A stretch of DNA of 64,000 nt, from the NCBI RefSeq assembly GCF_002165305.2, contig NZ_CP032286.1, positions 992,001-1,056,000 on the forward strand, given 5' to 3'. Positions within the stretch are counted from its first letter, which is position 1. Every line of letters begins with the position of its first letter. Below the pieces are notes generated by a model. It saw nothing but the letters and a program-made list of their open reading frames with translations, was not told the origin of the DNA and searched no databases. Of this stretch, positions 27,245 through 36,294 are shown piece by piece. Source of the stretch: Acinetobacter sp. WCHA55 (GTDB lineage Bacteria > Pseudomonadota > Gammaproteobacteria > Pseudomonadales > Moraxellaceae). Made by a program: the position numbers and the translations under genes.

Positions 27245-28171
27245 TTGCCTTCTTTAGATGAGTATGTTGTTCAGCCTCAGCACCTTGAACAAGGTGTAGC
27301 TACACTCAAACAGCGTCAGCGTAAACTGAGCTTATGGTGTATGGTGAGTGTAATTCTGCTGGTCGTTTCTGGCGTGAGTTATTTCCTACAGCAGGATTTT
27401 GTCTATAGCTTTTTTGGGCTCACGACTGAAATACAGCAGCTACATATGCCCATGAGTGTCGATGAAAATCTCGCATCACTTGGACAACAGCCAGATTATT
27501 TTCTGAATTTGCTGTCATGGTTTGGTTGGCTTGTGCTCAAGATTATGGTGTCTTTTGTTGGGGCATTCGTATTGGTACACTATGCACGGAAAGTTCACTT
27601 TTTCTATGTGCGTTTTCAGTCTTTTATACTGAAGTTTGTGGCTTGGCTGATCGCATTTATTTTACTGTGGTCTGGACTGACCTATGTGCAATATGATTTA
27701 AAAGATGATGAGCATGAAGCTTTCCAGAAAATTGTATATTACGATAAAAATATTCAACAAAGCGAACTCGCGCATTATTTGCAAGAGTCAGACATTCAGC
27801 TCCCCGTAAAACATTATTTGCTTGCACAGACAGCATTGTTACACCAACCTGTCGATAAAAATGCAGCCATTCCGCATGTGCTTGCTCTTGTACAAGCAGA
27901 AAAAAATGATTCACATTTTATTGACTATGGGTTTAAGCCTGAACAGCTATGGACGATGCAACACCAACTGTATGGAAAAACACTCACGCCGATGGCTGCA
28001 AGTGTAGAAAAACAAGCTCAGCAAGCTACGCAGTTCACTACGGTCATGCAATTCTTCTCGCTTATCTTGGTGCTAATCATGGCAGTAATTAGTACTGTGT
28101 TGTTTGGTTTGACACGTCAGTTAAAGGCCAGAACGCTAAGAATTGAACAGCGGATACAGAGTAAATCCTAA
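27245..28171 (+). CDS. Membrane protein of the TelA operon, TTG start
   Basis: 308 residues with four hydrophobic spans: about 29-48, 92-111, 127-147 and 270-290. The central 120 residues are hydrophilic. The start is TTG 27245, six bases after GAGGAG. An ATG at 27241 is out of frame and meets a stop after six codons. No named family is recognised; it is a candidate membrane anchor for the TelA proteins. Confidence 0.72.
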   Translation: MPSLDEYVVQPQHLEQGVATLKQRQRKLSLWCMVSVILLVVSGVSYFLQQDFVYSFFGLTTEIQQLHMPMSVDENLASLGQQPDYFLNLLSWFGWLVLKIMVSFVGAFVLVHYARKVHFFYVRFQSFILKFVAWLIAFILLWSGLTYVQYDLKDDEHEAFQKIVYYDKNIQQSELAHYLQESDIQLPVKHYLLAQTALLHQPVDKNAAIPHVLALVQAEKNDSHFIDYGFKPEQLWTMQHQLYGKTLTPMAASVEKQAQQATQFTTVMQFFSLILVLIMAVISTVLFGLTRQLKARTLRIEQRIQSKS

Positions 28172-28340
28172 GTATTGACTTCATTTAACGTCCTTTGTGG
28201 AGTGGGACTATTTATGAAGAATATCTTAAAATCTATAAAACCGATTATTAAAATAAAAACAAACTGTTTTATCTATTTTTAGATTTACTCTATGATTCTT
28301 TTATCAAATAATTTTACAGACTGCTTTGGAGAGCTTAACC

Positions 28341-29906
28341 ATGTTAGATCAAAATACTTCAGCTCAATTAAAAACACTTCTTGAACGCCTTGAAGGTCCG
28401 ATTGAATTGATTGCGACTTTGAACGGTTCTGAGAAATCAGACAAAATCAAAGAATTGGTTGAAGAAGTTGCAGCACTGTCTCCACTGGTGACTGCACGTT
28501 TTGATGGTCAAAACTCACGTGCACCTAGCTTTGGTGTAGCAAAAGCGGGTGAAGAGCCTCGTGTCTTCTTTGCGGGTTTACCGATGGGACATGAGTTTAC
28601 CTCTTTGATCTTGGCATTGTTACAAACTTCAGGTTATGCACCCAAAGTCTCGGATGAAGTTTTGGCTTCAATCAAAGGTTTAGCGATCCAGTCTAACTTT
28701 GACGTATTTGTCTCTTTAAGCTGTCATAACTGTCCAGACGTGGTGCAAGCATTGAACCTGATTGCCATTTACAACCCAGGTACGACAGCCACCATGATTG
28801 ATGGTGCATTCTTCCAAGACGAAGTTGAAGAACGCAAAATCATGGCTGTACCAATGGTGTTCCAAGACAACACCCATATCGGTCAAGGTCGTATGACTTT
28901 GGAAGAGATTATTGCCAAACTGGATACCAATTCAGCAGCCAAAGAAGCTGAAAAACTCAATGCCAAAGATGCTTTTGATGTTCTCGTGATTGGTGGTGGT
29001 CCTGCAGGAAATACCTCTGCCATTTATGCCGCGCGTAAAGGCATTAAAACGGGGATCGTAGCTGAACGTATGGGTGGTCAAGTCATGGATACCATGGACA
29101 TTGAAAACTATACCTCGATTCAAAAGACCCAAGGGCCAAAGTTTGCTGCTGAAATGGAAGCACATGTACGTGAGTACGGTGTGGACATCATGAACTTACA
29201 ACGTGTTTCTCACATCAAAGGTGCAGATGAGACAGCGAATGGTTTGGTTGAAGTCACTTTAGAAAATGGTGCGAAGCTTGAATCTAAAACAGTCATCCTT
29301 TCTACAGGCGCACGTTGGAGAGAGATGAATGTGCCGGGTGAAGCAGAATACCGTACCCGTGGTGTTGCTTACTGTCCACACTGTGATGGCCCACTGTTTA
29401 AAGGCAAACGTGTTGCCGTAATTGGCGGGGGGAACTCAGGTGTCGAAGCGGCAATTGATCTTGCTGGGATTGTAGAACATGTGACTTTGGTTGAGTTTGA
29501 TACCAAACTACGTGCTGACCAAGTGTTGCAAGATAAATTGCATAGCTTGCCTAACACCACAGTCATCCTAAATGCACTCTCAACCGAAGTTGTGGGTGAT
29601 GGTAAGCAAGTGACGGCATTGAAATATAAAGACCGTGCAACCGATGTAGAACATACAGTTGAGCTTGCAGGAATCTTTGTACAAATTGGTTTATTGCCAA
29701 ATACTGATTTCTTAAAAGAAACTGCTGTTGAGCTTTCAAACCGTAATGAAATTGTGATTAACGATCGCAACGAAACCAATGTCAAAGGTGTATTTGCCGC
29801 AGGTGACTGTACGACAGTGCCTTACAAGCAAATTATCATTGCCACAGGTGAAGGCGCGAAAGCATCTCTGTCTGCTTTTGATTATATTATTCGTTCTGGG
29901 CTGTAA
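28341..29906 (+). CDS. ahpF: Alkyl hydroperoxide reductase subunit F
   Basis: 521 residues, normal AhpF. NADH-dependent flavoprotein that reduces the peroxiredoxin AhpC. The N-terminal thioredoxin-like double domain has Cys128-His-Asn-Cys131 (SCHNCPD). The FAD/NAD part has [19 protein letters not shown], redox pair Cys345-Pro-His-Cys348 (AYCPHCDGP), [17 protein letters not shown] and the C-terminal [13 protein letters not shown] lies nine bases before ATG 28341. ahpC is not adjacent. OxyR control is likely by family, but no clear OxyR site was seen. Confidence 0.97.
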   Translation: MLDQNTSAQLKTLLERLEGPIELIATLNGSEKSDKIKELVEEVAALSPLVTARFDGQNSRAPSFGVAKAGEEPRVFFAGLPMGHEFTSLILALLQTSGYAPKVSDEVLASIKGLAIQSNFDVFVSLSCHNCPDVVQALNLIAIYNPGTTATMIDGAFFQDEVEERKIMAVPMVFQDNTHIGQGRMTLEEIIAKLDTNSAAKEAEKLNAKDAFDVLVIGGGPAGNTSAIYAARKGIKTGIVAERMGGQVMDTMDIENYTSIQKTQGPKFAAEMEAHVREYGVDIMNLQRVSHIKGADETANGLVEVTLENGAKLESKTVILSTGARWREMNVPGEAEYRTRGVAYCPHCDGPLFKGKRVAVIGGGNSGVEAAIDLAGIVEHVTLVEFDTKLRADQVLQDKLHSLPNTTVILNALSTEVVGDGKQVTALKYKDRATDVEHTVELAGIFVQIGLLPNTDFLKETAVELSNRNEIVINDRNETNVKGVFAAGDCTTVPYKQIIIATGEGAKASLSAFDYIIRSGL

Positions 29907-29916
29907 GTGTGAAATG

Positions 29917-29957
29917 AAAAAGCCAATGCTCTCCCAAAATCTACGTTGGCTTTTTCC
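29917..29957 (+). terminator. ahpF terminator 1
   Basis: AAAAAGCCAA (29917-29926) pairs with TTGGCTTTTT (29946-29955). The loop is long, at 19 bases. Confidence 0.7.
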
Positions 29958-29997
29958 CTTTATGTTGTGTGACTAAGCTCTAGTTGTAATTTTATAG

Positions 29998-30035
29998 GAA
30001 CTCTGGTCGCTAACAGCCTGAGTTCCTTTTTTTTG
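29998..30035 (+). terminator. Terminator 2 after ahpF
   Basis: GGAACTC-t-GG pairs with CC-t-GAGTTCC (to 30027), followed by eight T. No gene lies between it and terminator 1. Confidence 0.75.
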
Positions 30036-30056
30036 GAATGATGATTTCGGGCAAAG

Positions 30057-30097
30057 AAAAAGCCAAAGTGTTCCCCAGATCACTTTGGCTTTTTCAT
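30057..30097. terminator. Terminator 3, bidirectional
   Basis: AAAAAGCCAAAGTG (30057-30070) pairs perfectly with CACTTTGGCTTTTT (30081-30094). It shares its outer AAAAAGCCAA arms with terminator 1. It can also end the minus-strand yfhL-trhP transcript. Confidence 0.85.
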
Positions 30098-30139
30098 TTA
30101 GTTGTTGTTTATTGTTATTCTTTGCCCAGTTTTTGTTTT

Positions 30140-30174
30140 GAAACTCTGAGTGTGGTCAGTACTCGGTTTCTTTT
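30140..30174 (+). terminator. Terminator-like hairpin 4
   Basis: GAAAC-tct-GAGT pairs with ACTC-g-GTTTC, then TTTTCT. Weaker than the others because of internal bulges. Confidence 0.45.
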
Positions 30175-30189
30175 CTACTTTCCCCAAGG

Positions 30190-30444
30190 TTAGACGCTAA
30201 ATAAGTTCAATCCTTTAAATTTTTCTAACAGTTGTTGCTGAGTTTCCATGTATTCTGGATGTGGCTCGATACAGGCAATTGGGCAAACATCGACACAGGT
30301 TTGGGTGTCATAAAAACCAACACACTCCGTACAACGGCTGACGTCTATTTCATAAATCTTGTCACCTTCAAAAATAGCAGTATTGGGACATTCAGGAAGG
30401 CACATATCACAGTTAATACATGCATCTGTTATTCGTAGTGCCAT
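30190..30444 (-). CDS. yfhL: YfhL-family 2[4Fe-4S] ferredoxin
   Basis: 84 residues. Two cluster-binding motifs: CINCDMCLPECP and CTECVGFYDTQTCVDVCP, with the YfhL/Allochromatium-type insertion between cysteines of the second. It transfers electrons in the cytoplasm. It lies 15 bases downstream of trhP on the same strand and is probably co-transcribed, suggesting a role as electron donor or cluster partner for TrhP (inference). Confidence 0.92.
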   Translation of the reverse strand: MALRITDACINCDMCLPECPNTAIFEGDKIYEIDVSRCTECVGFYDTQTCVDVCPIACIEPHPEYMETQQQLLEKFKGLNLFSV

Positions 30445-30459
30445 GGCATTATCCCTCAG

Positions 30460-31860
30460 TCAGCTTGCAACATAAGCCAATGCAGGCGCTGAAATATCAG
30501 TGCTTGAATGCGGTAAGTTACGAATGAGTAGGGCATAACGCATGTCAACATCAGCAGGAACAGGTATTTCAACTACATGTCCTGAGCCTTTCGCTTCAAG
30601 TATTGGATTACCTTTTTTATCGAGAATTTCTGTCAACTCAAAAGTGATATTGCCTGACGTGGTCATGAGTTCAAGTACATCGCCCACCACAAAACGGTTT
30701 TTGACATCGACTTTCAGATAATCACCATTTCGCTCTAAAATTTCACCGCAGTATTGTTGATGGTCAAAACTAGATGAGCCATTTGCATAGTTTTGATATT
30801 CGCTATGTACGTGGCGACGTAAAAAACCTTCGGTATAACCACGATTCGCCAGACCTTCGAGTTGTGTTATGAGTGATGGGTCAAAAGGCTTACCTGCGAG
30901 CGCATCATCTATGGCTTTGCGATAAATTTGAGCAGTACGCGCACAGTAAAAATAAGACTTGGTACGTCCTTCAATTTTTAAAGAATGGATGCCTATATGG
31001 GTTAAGCGCTCAACATGTTGCACCGCGCGCAAGTCTTTTGAGTTCATAAAGTAAGTACCATGTTCGTCTTCTTCAGCAGCAAACATGTCTTCATCATGAC
31101 GTTGTAATAATACGGGTTCATCGAACTGATGCTGCGCTTGCATATGCAGTTCATCAGCATCAGTGTTTGAACAACAGTTGGAGCTTGTATTCAGATTTTG
31201 AACGGGGATCACATCGCCATTTTCATCTTGCTTAGTCTGATGGACTTTGTATTCCCAACGACAAGCATTGGTACATGCCCCTTGATTGGCATCACGTTTA
31301 TTCATATAGCCTGAAAGCATGCAACGTCCTGAGTACGCCATGCATAACGCACCATGTACAAAAACTTCAATTTCCATGTCTGGCACTTGCTGCTTAATTT
31401 CTTCAATTTCATCAATGGATAATTCACGGGACAAAATGACCCGAGTCAGTCCCATGTTTTTCCAAAATTTCACAGTAGCCCAGTTGACAGCATTGGCTTG
31501 AACAGAAAGATGCACATCCATGTCTGGAAAATGCTCGCGTACCATCATAATCAGGCCTGGATCCGACATGATCAGGGCATCGGGTTGCATCGCAACCACA
31601 GGTGTGAGGTCACGAATAAAGTTTTTGAGCTTTGAGTTATGGGGTTGAATGTTGACGACCACATAAAACTTTTTGCCTAAGTCATGTGCTTCTTGAATAC
31701 CGATAGCTAAATTGTCATGATCAAATTCATTATTGCGCACACGTAAACTGTAACGAGGTTGTCCGGCATAGACTGCATCTGCACCATAGGCAAAGGCATA
31801 ACGCATATTTTTAAGCGAACCTGCAGGGGAAAGAAGTTCAGTAACGTGATGAATGCTCAT
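30460..31860 (-). CDS. trhP: Prephenate-dependent tRNA uridine-34 hydroxylase (U32 peptidase family)
   Basis: 466 residues, YegQ/TrhP type. TrhP makes 5-hydroxyuridine at tRNA wobble position 34 and needs prephenate. Motifs: ELLSPAGSLKNMRYAFAYGADAVYAG at the start (first 20 residues diagnostic), the U32 signature EVFVHGALCMAYSGRCMLSGY, and conserved Cys residues in QGACTNACRWEY that likely hold an iron-sulfur cluster. The insert with CCSNTDADELHMQAQH is typical of longer YegQ. It lies upstream of yfhL in the same unit. Confidence 0.93.
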   Translation of the reverse strand: MSIHHVTELLSPAGSLKNMRYAFAYGADAVYAGQPRYSLRVRNNEFDHDNLAIGIQEAHDLGKKFYVVVNIQPHNSKLKNFIRDLTPVVAMQPDALIMSDPGLIMMVREHFPDMDVHLSVQANAVNWATVKFWKNMGLTRVILSRELSIDEIEEIKQQVPDMEIEVFVHGALCMAYSGRCMLSGYMNKRDANQGACTNACRWEYKVHQTKQDENGDVIPVQNLNTSSNCCSNTDADELHMQAQHQFDEPVLLQRHDEDMFAAEEDEHGTYFMNSKDLRAVQHVERLTHIGIHSLKIEGRTKSYFYCARTAQIYRKAIDDALAGKPFDPSLITQLEGLANRGYTEGFLRRHVHSEYQNYANGSSSFDHQQYCGEILERNGDYLKVDVKNRFVVGDVLELMTTSGNITFELTEILDKKGNPILEAKGSGHVVEIPVPADVDMRYALLIRNLPHSSTDISAPALAYVAS

Positions 31861-32192
31861 GATTAAACTAAGGCATAAAAAAAATATGGTTTTATTGTAG
31901 TGCTTTAAAAAATAGATTCAACCTAGTAAAAAACTCGGAATTTAACTGTTAGTGAGTATCATAAATTTTTATTCAAGGCTTTAATTTTAAATAATAAATA
32001 ATACTTCTTTTAGTGAAGAATGATGTCTTTATAAAGATAGAAATTTAAAAAATAAAGTGCCTCATATAAAATTCAGAGTGATTTGAAAAAGAAAAGTTAA
32101 AAATTTTATACGAGTCTTTGCATATTTAGATGAAAGAAAGTGAAGACTAGGCATAAAAGTGAAGTTAAGCCATCAGGCATGTTGAGGTTCCG
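31861..32192. other. AT-rich intergenic region, about 330 bases
   Basis: Very AT-rich between the trhP start and the cadR end. No gene, terminator stem or known site was seen. It must contain the trhP promoter. Confidence 0.4.
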
Positions 32193-32624
32193 CTATTCGT
32201 CAGAAGTTTCCGCTTCAAGTTGCCTTAAAATTTGACAATCATCAATTGTTGATAGCGTGGCACAGGATTGACGCAGTTGTTGCAACTGAATTTGGAATTT
32301 TTTTAGTTCAACTATTTTTTGCTCGACTTGTTTTAAATGCGCATCGATCAATTGATTGACCGCGCTACAGTCCTGTTGTGGGTTCTGCTCCAATTGGATG
32401 AGATATTCAATTTCTTTGAGTGAGATATCCAGCGCACGGCAACGTTTAATAAAAATGAGTCGTTTAAGCGCCTCATCTTGATAATAGCGATAGTTGTTGT
32501 CCCCGCGAAAAGAGGGTTCTAATAAATTTTTCTTTTCATAAAAACGAATGGTATCGGCACTTAATCCTGTTTTATGGACTAAGTCTTTCATCAAATAAAC
32601 AGGAGAAGAGTTTTGTTGATTCAT
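32193..32624 (-). CDS. cadR: MerR-family Cd(II)/Pb(II)-responsive regulator
   Basis: 143 residues with start ATG 32624 (AAGG nine bases before it). The frame is open to 32663, but that extension has no ribosome site and overlaps a MerR-type operator. The N-terminal helix-turn-helix YLMKDLVHKTGLSADTIRFYEKK and dimer helix are typical. The Cys residues (C in RCRALDISL, QDCSAVNQ, QSCATL, DDCQIL) match metal sensing. It is divergent from a cation exporter, the classic arrangement. Confidence 0.85.
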   Translation of the reverse strand: MNQQNSSPVYLMKDLVHKTGLSADTIRFYEKKNLLEPSFRGDNNYRYYQDEALKRLIFIKRCRALDISLKEIEYLIQLEQNPQQDCSAVNQLIDAHLKQVEQKIVELKKFQIQLQQLRQSCATLSTIDDCQILRQLEAETSDE

Positions 32625-32629
32625 TTTGC

Positions 32630-32666
32630 TTGACCTTTGAGTGACTCCATAGTTTTTAATCATAAT
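32630..32666 (+). promoter_or_regulatory. MerR-type operator-promoter between cadR and the exporter
   Basis: TTGACC (32630-32635), 19-base spacer, TTTAAT (32655-32660). The spacer holds the imperfect dyad CTTTGAGT-g-ACTCCATAG. Long-spacer promoters with a central dyad are the MerR hallmark. An alternative normal promoter is TTGAGT-N18-CATAAT. Confidence 0.5.
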
Positions 32667-32700
32667 AGAAAATGATTACGTCCGGATAGGGGTTATGTAT

Positions 32701-33324
32701 ATGGCATGTTCTTCTTGCAGTTGTGCACCCGCACCACAAAAGCCAAATAGTAAGTTTAGAATGGCATTGTGGATTGCCTTATTTATTAATTTAGCTATGT
32801 TTGTGGTGGAGCTTATTGGTGGAGCTTATGCACATTCATCATCCTTATGGGCTGATTCTTTAGATTTCTTTGGTGATGCAGTCAACTATGGTATTTCACT
32901 AGCGGTGCTTGGTGCGAGTTTATATTGGCGAGCGACAGTAGCCTTGCTGAAAGGTATAACCATGGCACTGTTTGGCTTAGTTGTGATAGGCAAAGTGATT
33001 TATGCTTATGTGCTAGGGATTCCGCCTGAAGCAATGACTATGGGCGTGATTGGTGTGATTGCTTTGCTTGCGAATGTGGTTTGTGCTGTGATTTTATATG
33101 CCTTTAGAGAAGGTGACTCTAATATGCAATCGGTCTGGCTCTGTAGTCGAAATGATGCGATTGGGAATGTGGCGGTTATTTTTGCTGCGATTGGGGTGTT
33201 TGGTACAGGCAGTCTGTGGCCTGACATAATCGTGGCAGGTATTATGGCGACTTTAGGTATGACTGCGGGTTATCAAGTGGTGAGCAAAGCATTATCTGAG
33301 CGTAGATTACAGCTAGAGAATTAA
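32701..33324 (+). CDS. Cation diffusion facilitator-type metal exporter
   Basis: 207 residues. The N-terminus is Cys-rich (MACSSCSCAPAP), likely a metal-binding tail. Then come membrane spans with the CDF metal-site motif SSLWADSLDFFGDAVNY and, in span V, CSRNDAIGNVAVI. The usual C-terminal cytoplasmic domain of CDF proteins is missing, a known short subfamily. It probably exports Cd, Zn or Pb, in line with the divergent cadR. ATG 32701 is preferred over 32695 because AGGGG is then eight bases away. Confidence 0.85.
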   Translation: MACSSCSCAPAPQKPNSKFRMALWIALFINLAMFVVELIGGAYAHSSSLWADSLDFFGDAVNYGISLAVLGASLYWRATVALLKGITMALFGLVVIGKVIYAYVLGIPPEAMTMGVIGVIALLANVVCAVILYAFREGDSNMQSVWLCSRNDAIGNVAVIFAAIGVFGTGSLWPDIIVAGIMATLGMTAGYQVVSKALSERRLQLEN

Positions 33325-33367
33325 GAGAAAAGCTACACTTCTTAATCAAAGTGAAATTATTTTCCAT

Positions 33368-33402
33368 AAAAATGCTCCGCAGTTGCTCGGGGCATTTTGT
33401 TG
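33368..33402 (+). terminator. Terminator after the metal exporter
   Basis: AAAAATGCTCC pairs with GGGGCATTTT, with a one-base mismatch, then TGTTG. Confidence 0.65.
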
Positions 33403-33417
33403 TTTACATAATAAGAA

Positions 33418-34486
33418 GGCTTTGTTGCACAAAGCTATTCTTAAAGGCTTCTTCATCAAGATAATTTCCAAATGGAGAAGCCTACCCCTAAAATCTACTG
33501 TACAACCAATTGGTCCACATACAACCGAGTTCTCATTAATCGTGGGAATATTGCCATTTGGTTCGATCCTCAGACTAAATGATATGCTCAACCAAAAAGC
33601 AAACATGGAAGAAATCAAACCTATTCCGATACAGCCATCCAATGCTGCTTAATGATTAAATCCTTATTCCGTCTGTCTTTACGTATGGTCACTGGCTTTG
33701 TGCAAAGCCTCATTAATCTTTGTGGTTTAGATTGGACTGCTCCGAATATCAGTGATATTCGTATTCCACCATTTGTAGAAGACAAAGGTATATTGATATT
33801 TCGATTTGTTATCAAAAAAGTAGTGATGGACTGTATCTACTCGTAGACTCCACTGGCTTGAAATTTTTAGGTGAAGGCGAATGGAAACGCAAGAAACCTC
33901 AGCCTGAATATCGTCGACAATGGCGTAAACTACATATTGGTATAGATGCGGAAACCCTAAAAATATGAGCAGTTCAGCTCACAACGAATAATGTCAGTGA
34001 TTCACAAGTCCTTGGGGATTTACTTGATCAAATTCCGCTGGATGAACAGATTGATTCAGTTTATACAGACGGGGCTTATGACACAAAACAATGCCGTCAG
34101 GTCATTGCAGATCGACAAGCAAATGCAGTGATTCCACCCAGAAAAAATGCAAAGCCTTGGAAAGATACAAAAGTTCATTCGCAAGAGCGAAATGAATTAC
34201 TAGAAACAGTTAAGCACCTAGGAAGAGTCCTTTGGAAAAAGTGGTCTGGTTATCATCGGCGAAGTTTGGTCGAAACCAAGATGCATTACATCAAATCATA
34301 CGAAGCAGTGCTTCTCAGGCGATAAACTCTGCTCAAGGAATTTTGACAGCCAAGTGAATGAGATCTATGCACGTGTAGCCGTATTAAATAAATTCACAGA
34401 ATTAGGCAGAACTCATACCCAAGTTGTAACCTAAATTTTAGCAACTTAGGAAAACTTTACCTTCAAAGGCTTTATACAACAAAGCC
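33418..34486 (+). mobile_element. Decayed IS5-family insertion sequence
   Basis: 1,069 bases bounded by matching ends. The left end is GGCTTTGTTGCACAAAGC. The right end, read inward, is GGCTTTGTTGTATAAAGC. The transposase inside is broken. No clear target duplication: the left flank ends ATAAGAA and the right flank starts GTATGAATT. Loss of the duplication and the internal stops suggest an old insertion. Confidence 0.85.
33472..34434 (+). pseudogene. IS5-family (IS903-like) transposase remnant
   Basis: The pieces read STYNRVLINRGNIAIWFDPQTK then stop (a TGG to TGA change by appearance), MIKSLFRLSLRMVTGFVQSL, a frame change after WTAPN, then LLVDSTGLKFLGEGEWKR, another stop after IDAETLKI, YTDGAYDTKQCRQ and RSLVETKMH. 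The DDE residues lie in DSTG, TDGAYD and VETK. At least two stops and two frame changes make it inactive. Confidence 0.88.
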
Positions 34487-34547
34487 GTATGAATTGAATG
34501 ATTTTCAAACCTTAATTTGCCATTCTGAACAAAATCTAGGTTAATGT

Positions 34548-35390
34548 TTAGCGTAATACCAAATGCATCTTGCTCCAAAAGTTATACCATAGACCTAAAT
34601 ATTCAGTTTGAAGTTGCTGAAAATACATAGCCTGTTCAGGTTGATAGCATTGAGTGAATAGCAACCAAATATCGTCTTCGTGATTGTCATCGTTAGCAAG
34701 GGTTGTATCACATGTTTCTGCAAGGCCATGACATGCATAGTAGCCTTGGGTAAATGAAGGATCATAAGCTGCGAGATTAGTTCTGAGTGCTTCACTAAAC
34801 TTAATCACTTGTAATTCAGTACACGCCAAAATGAGCAGCAAGTCGGCATAAGAATGAATATGTTCTTGAATAAATTGTGCGATTGCAAATGCTTCAGGTT
34901 CGGTCTGTTTTTGATCGGCGACATTGAGTTCAAGTTGCTGCATCAGTTGAAGGAAATAGACCAAATGCGATTTAGAGGGTGAGCTTTTCTCAAGTTGGTG
35001 GGTATTAAAACCTAATTCATCTAGAAGATTGAGTGACAACAAATAACGTGCATATATTTTGGCTGCAATGCGGTCTTGCTCCACGATATTGCTGTCGTGC
35101 TCAAGTTGTAGCGCTTGATACATAGCCATACTCAAAGCATCAGTGAAAATTTTGACAATGGCAGTAAAATAATTCAGATGAATAAATTTCAGTTGTTCAA
35201 GGCTCAGTTGGCATTGATGTAGCCGAGTCAGTATAGGATGTTGAAATAAAATATGTTCGGCTGTCGTTTGTTTCAAGCGGATGATCGCTTGAGTATTGGT
35301 TGCCCATGACGCTGAGCTTAAGGATCGTTCAATAAAACGCAAAACTTCTGCGCGGGTATGTTCGGACTGGGTGAAGGAGAGAGCATTCAT
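34548..35390 (-). CDS. Haem-oxygenase-like fold protein (putative iron-containing redox enzyme)
   Basis: 280 residues, all helical, no signal peptide. QLKFIHLNYFTAIVKIFTDAL, the acidic/His pair QLEHDSN and the late ANDDNHEDDIWLLF resemble the metal-binding helices of haem-oxygenase-like diiron proteins (HDO/CADD/TenA fold). The family assignment is tentative. No operon partner is visible: it lies between the dead IS and a divergent tetR gene, 251 bases away, which could regulate it. Confidence 0.5.
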   Translation of the reverse strand: MNALSFTQSEHTRAEVLRFIERSLSSASWATNTQAIIRLKQTTAEHILFQHPILTRLHQCQLSLEQLKFIHLNYFTAIVKIFTDALSMAMYQALQLEHDSNIVEQDRIAAKIYARYLLSLNLLDELGFNTHQLEKSSPSKSHLVYFLQLMQQLELNVADQKQTEPEAFAIAQFIQEHIHSYADLLLILACTELQVIKFSEALRTNLAAYDPSFTQGYYACHGLAETCDTTLANDDNHEDDIWLLFTQCYQPEQAMYFQQLQTEYLGLWYNFWSKMHLVLR

Positions 35391-35641
35391 ATACGAGGTA
35401 AATTTTAATTGTCATCCTTTTAATCATAGTGAAAAAGATCCGACTCTTCTAGTGTTTTATTTATTTTAAAAACTTTATATTTCAAATGCTTGAATTAATG
35501 CTGGTATTGTTTTTTATAAAAAAACGGTGTGGCTCTAAATTTGATATATAATATCGTCTTCAATCGATGTATTTCGTTTTCATGTGCTGTTCTTTTGGGT
35601 TAATGGCTTAATTTTAAAGTTTTGTGCATCAGGTAAAATAA
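35391..35641. promoter_or_regulatory. Divergent region between the helical protein and tetR
   Basis: 250 AT-rich bases holding both promoters. TATATAATAT near 35545-35554 is a possible -10 region for tetR. No ACAGAC-type palindrome like the one after tetR was found here. Confidence 0.35.
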
Positions 35642-36208
35642 ATGTCAAAAAAAGAAGACATCATTAACACAGCGCTTAATCTCTTTAACTCACATAGTTA
35701 TAACTCTATCGGTGTGGATCGGATTATTAGCGAGTCTGGCGTTGCTAAAATGACGTTTTACAAATATTTTCCATCTAAAGCTAAATTAATTGAAGAATGC
35801 TTAGTGACCAGAAACCAAAATTTACAGCAGTCACTTGAATCGACGATTGCGGCATGTGACCCAAGTGATTATCTCTCCCATATCCGTGCAATTTTTGAAT
35901 GGTACCATGCTTGGTTTCATACTGCGGATTTTAATGGATGTATGTTCCAAAAGGCAGTTGAAGAAATTTCAAAACTTTATCCTTCTTCGCTACAGCCTGC
36001 AATTGATTATAAAGAATGGTTGAAAGGCAAGCTATGTCAGGCTTTGAATCGTCTAGGTGTAAAGCAGGATGAACAGTTGGCGGCATTTTTATCGAGTATT
36101 TTGGATGGTATGACCATACAAGCACAAATCGATCCAGACCAAGTGCATTTGGAAGATTATTGGAAGCGTGTAAATACTTTAATCCAAATGGAACTCTTTG
36201 TCGCCTAA
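35642..36208 (+). CDS. TetR/AcrR-family regulator
   Basis: 188 residues. The N-terminal TetR helix-turn-helix reads NTALNLFNSHSYNSIGVDRI and SGVAKMTFYKYFPSKAKLIEE. The C-terminal ligand domain (ASIRAIFEWYH-like helices, FNGCMFQKAVEEI) belongs to the common TetR_C type; the ligand is unknown. ATG 35642 is used. A perfect ACAGAC/GTCTGT palindrome lies about 250 bases downstream. Confidence 0.9.
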   Translation: MSKKEDIINTALNLFNSHSYNSIGVDRIISESGVAKMTFYKYFPSKAKLIEECLVTRNQNLQQSLESTIAACDPSDYLSHIRAIFEWYHAWFHTADFNGCMFQKAVEEISKLYPSSLQPAIDYKEWLKGKLCQALNRLGVKQDEQLAAFLSSILDGMTIQAQIDPDQVHLEDYWKRVNTLIQMELFVA

Positions 36209-36294
36209 TGTATAAAATTTAATCTCAAAGTTAACCCGATACACATTATATTGATGGCTTAAATGCACTTAAAATAAATCACTTACAAATAAAT

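Noticed and set aside
28172..28340. OxyR site upstream of ahpF
   Set aside because: Several CTAT and GATT-like pieces are present, but no arrangement matched the four-box OxyR spacing.
33383..34325. Separate small genes inside the IS5 remnant
   Set aside because: All are pieces of one broken transposase.
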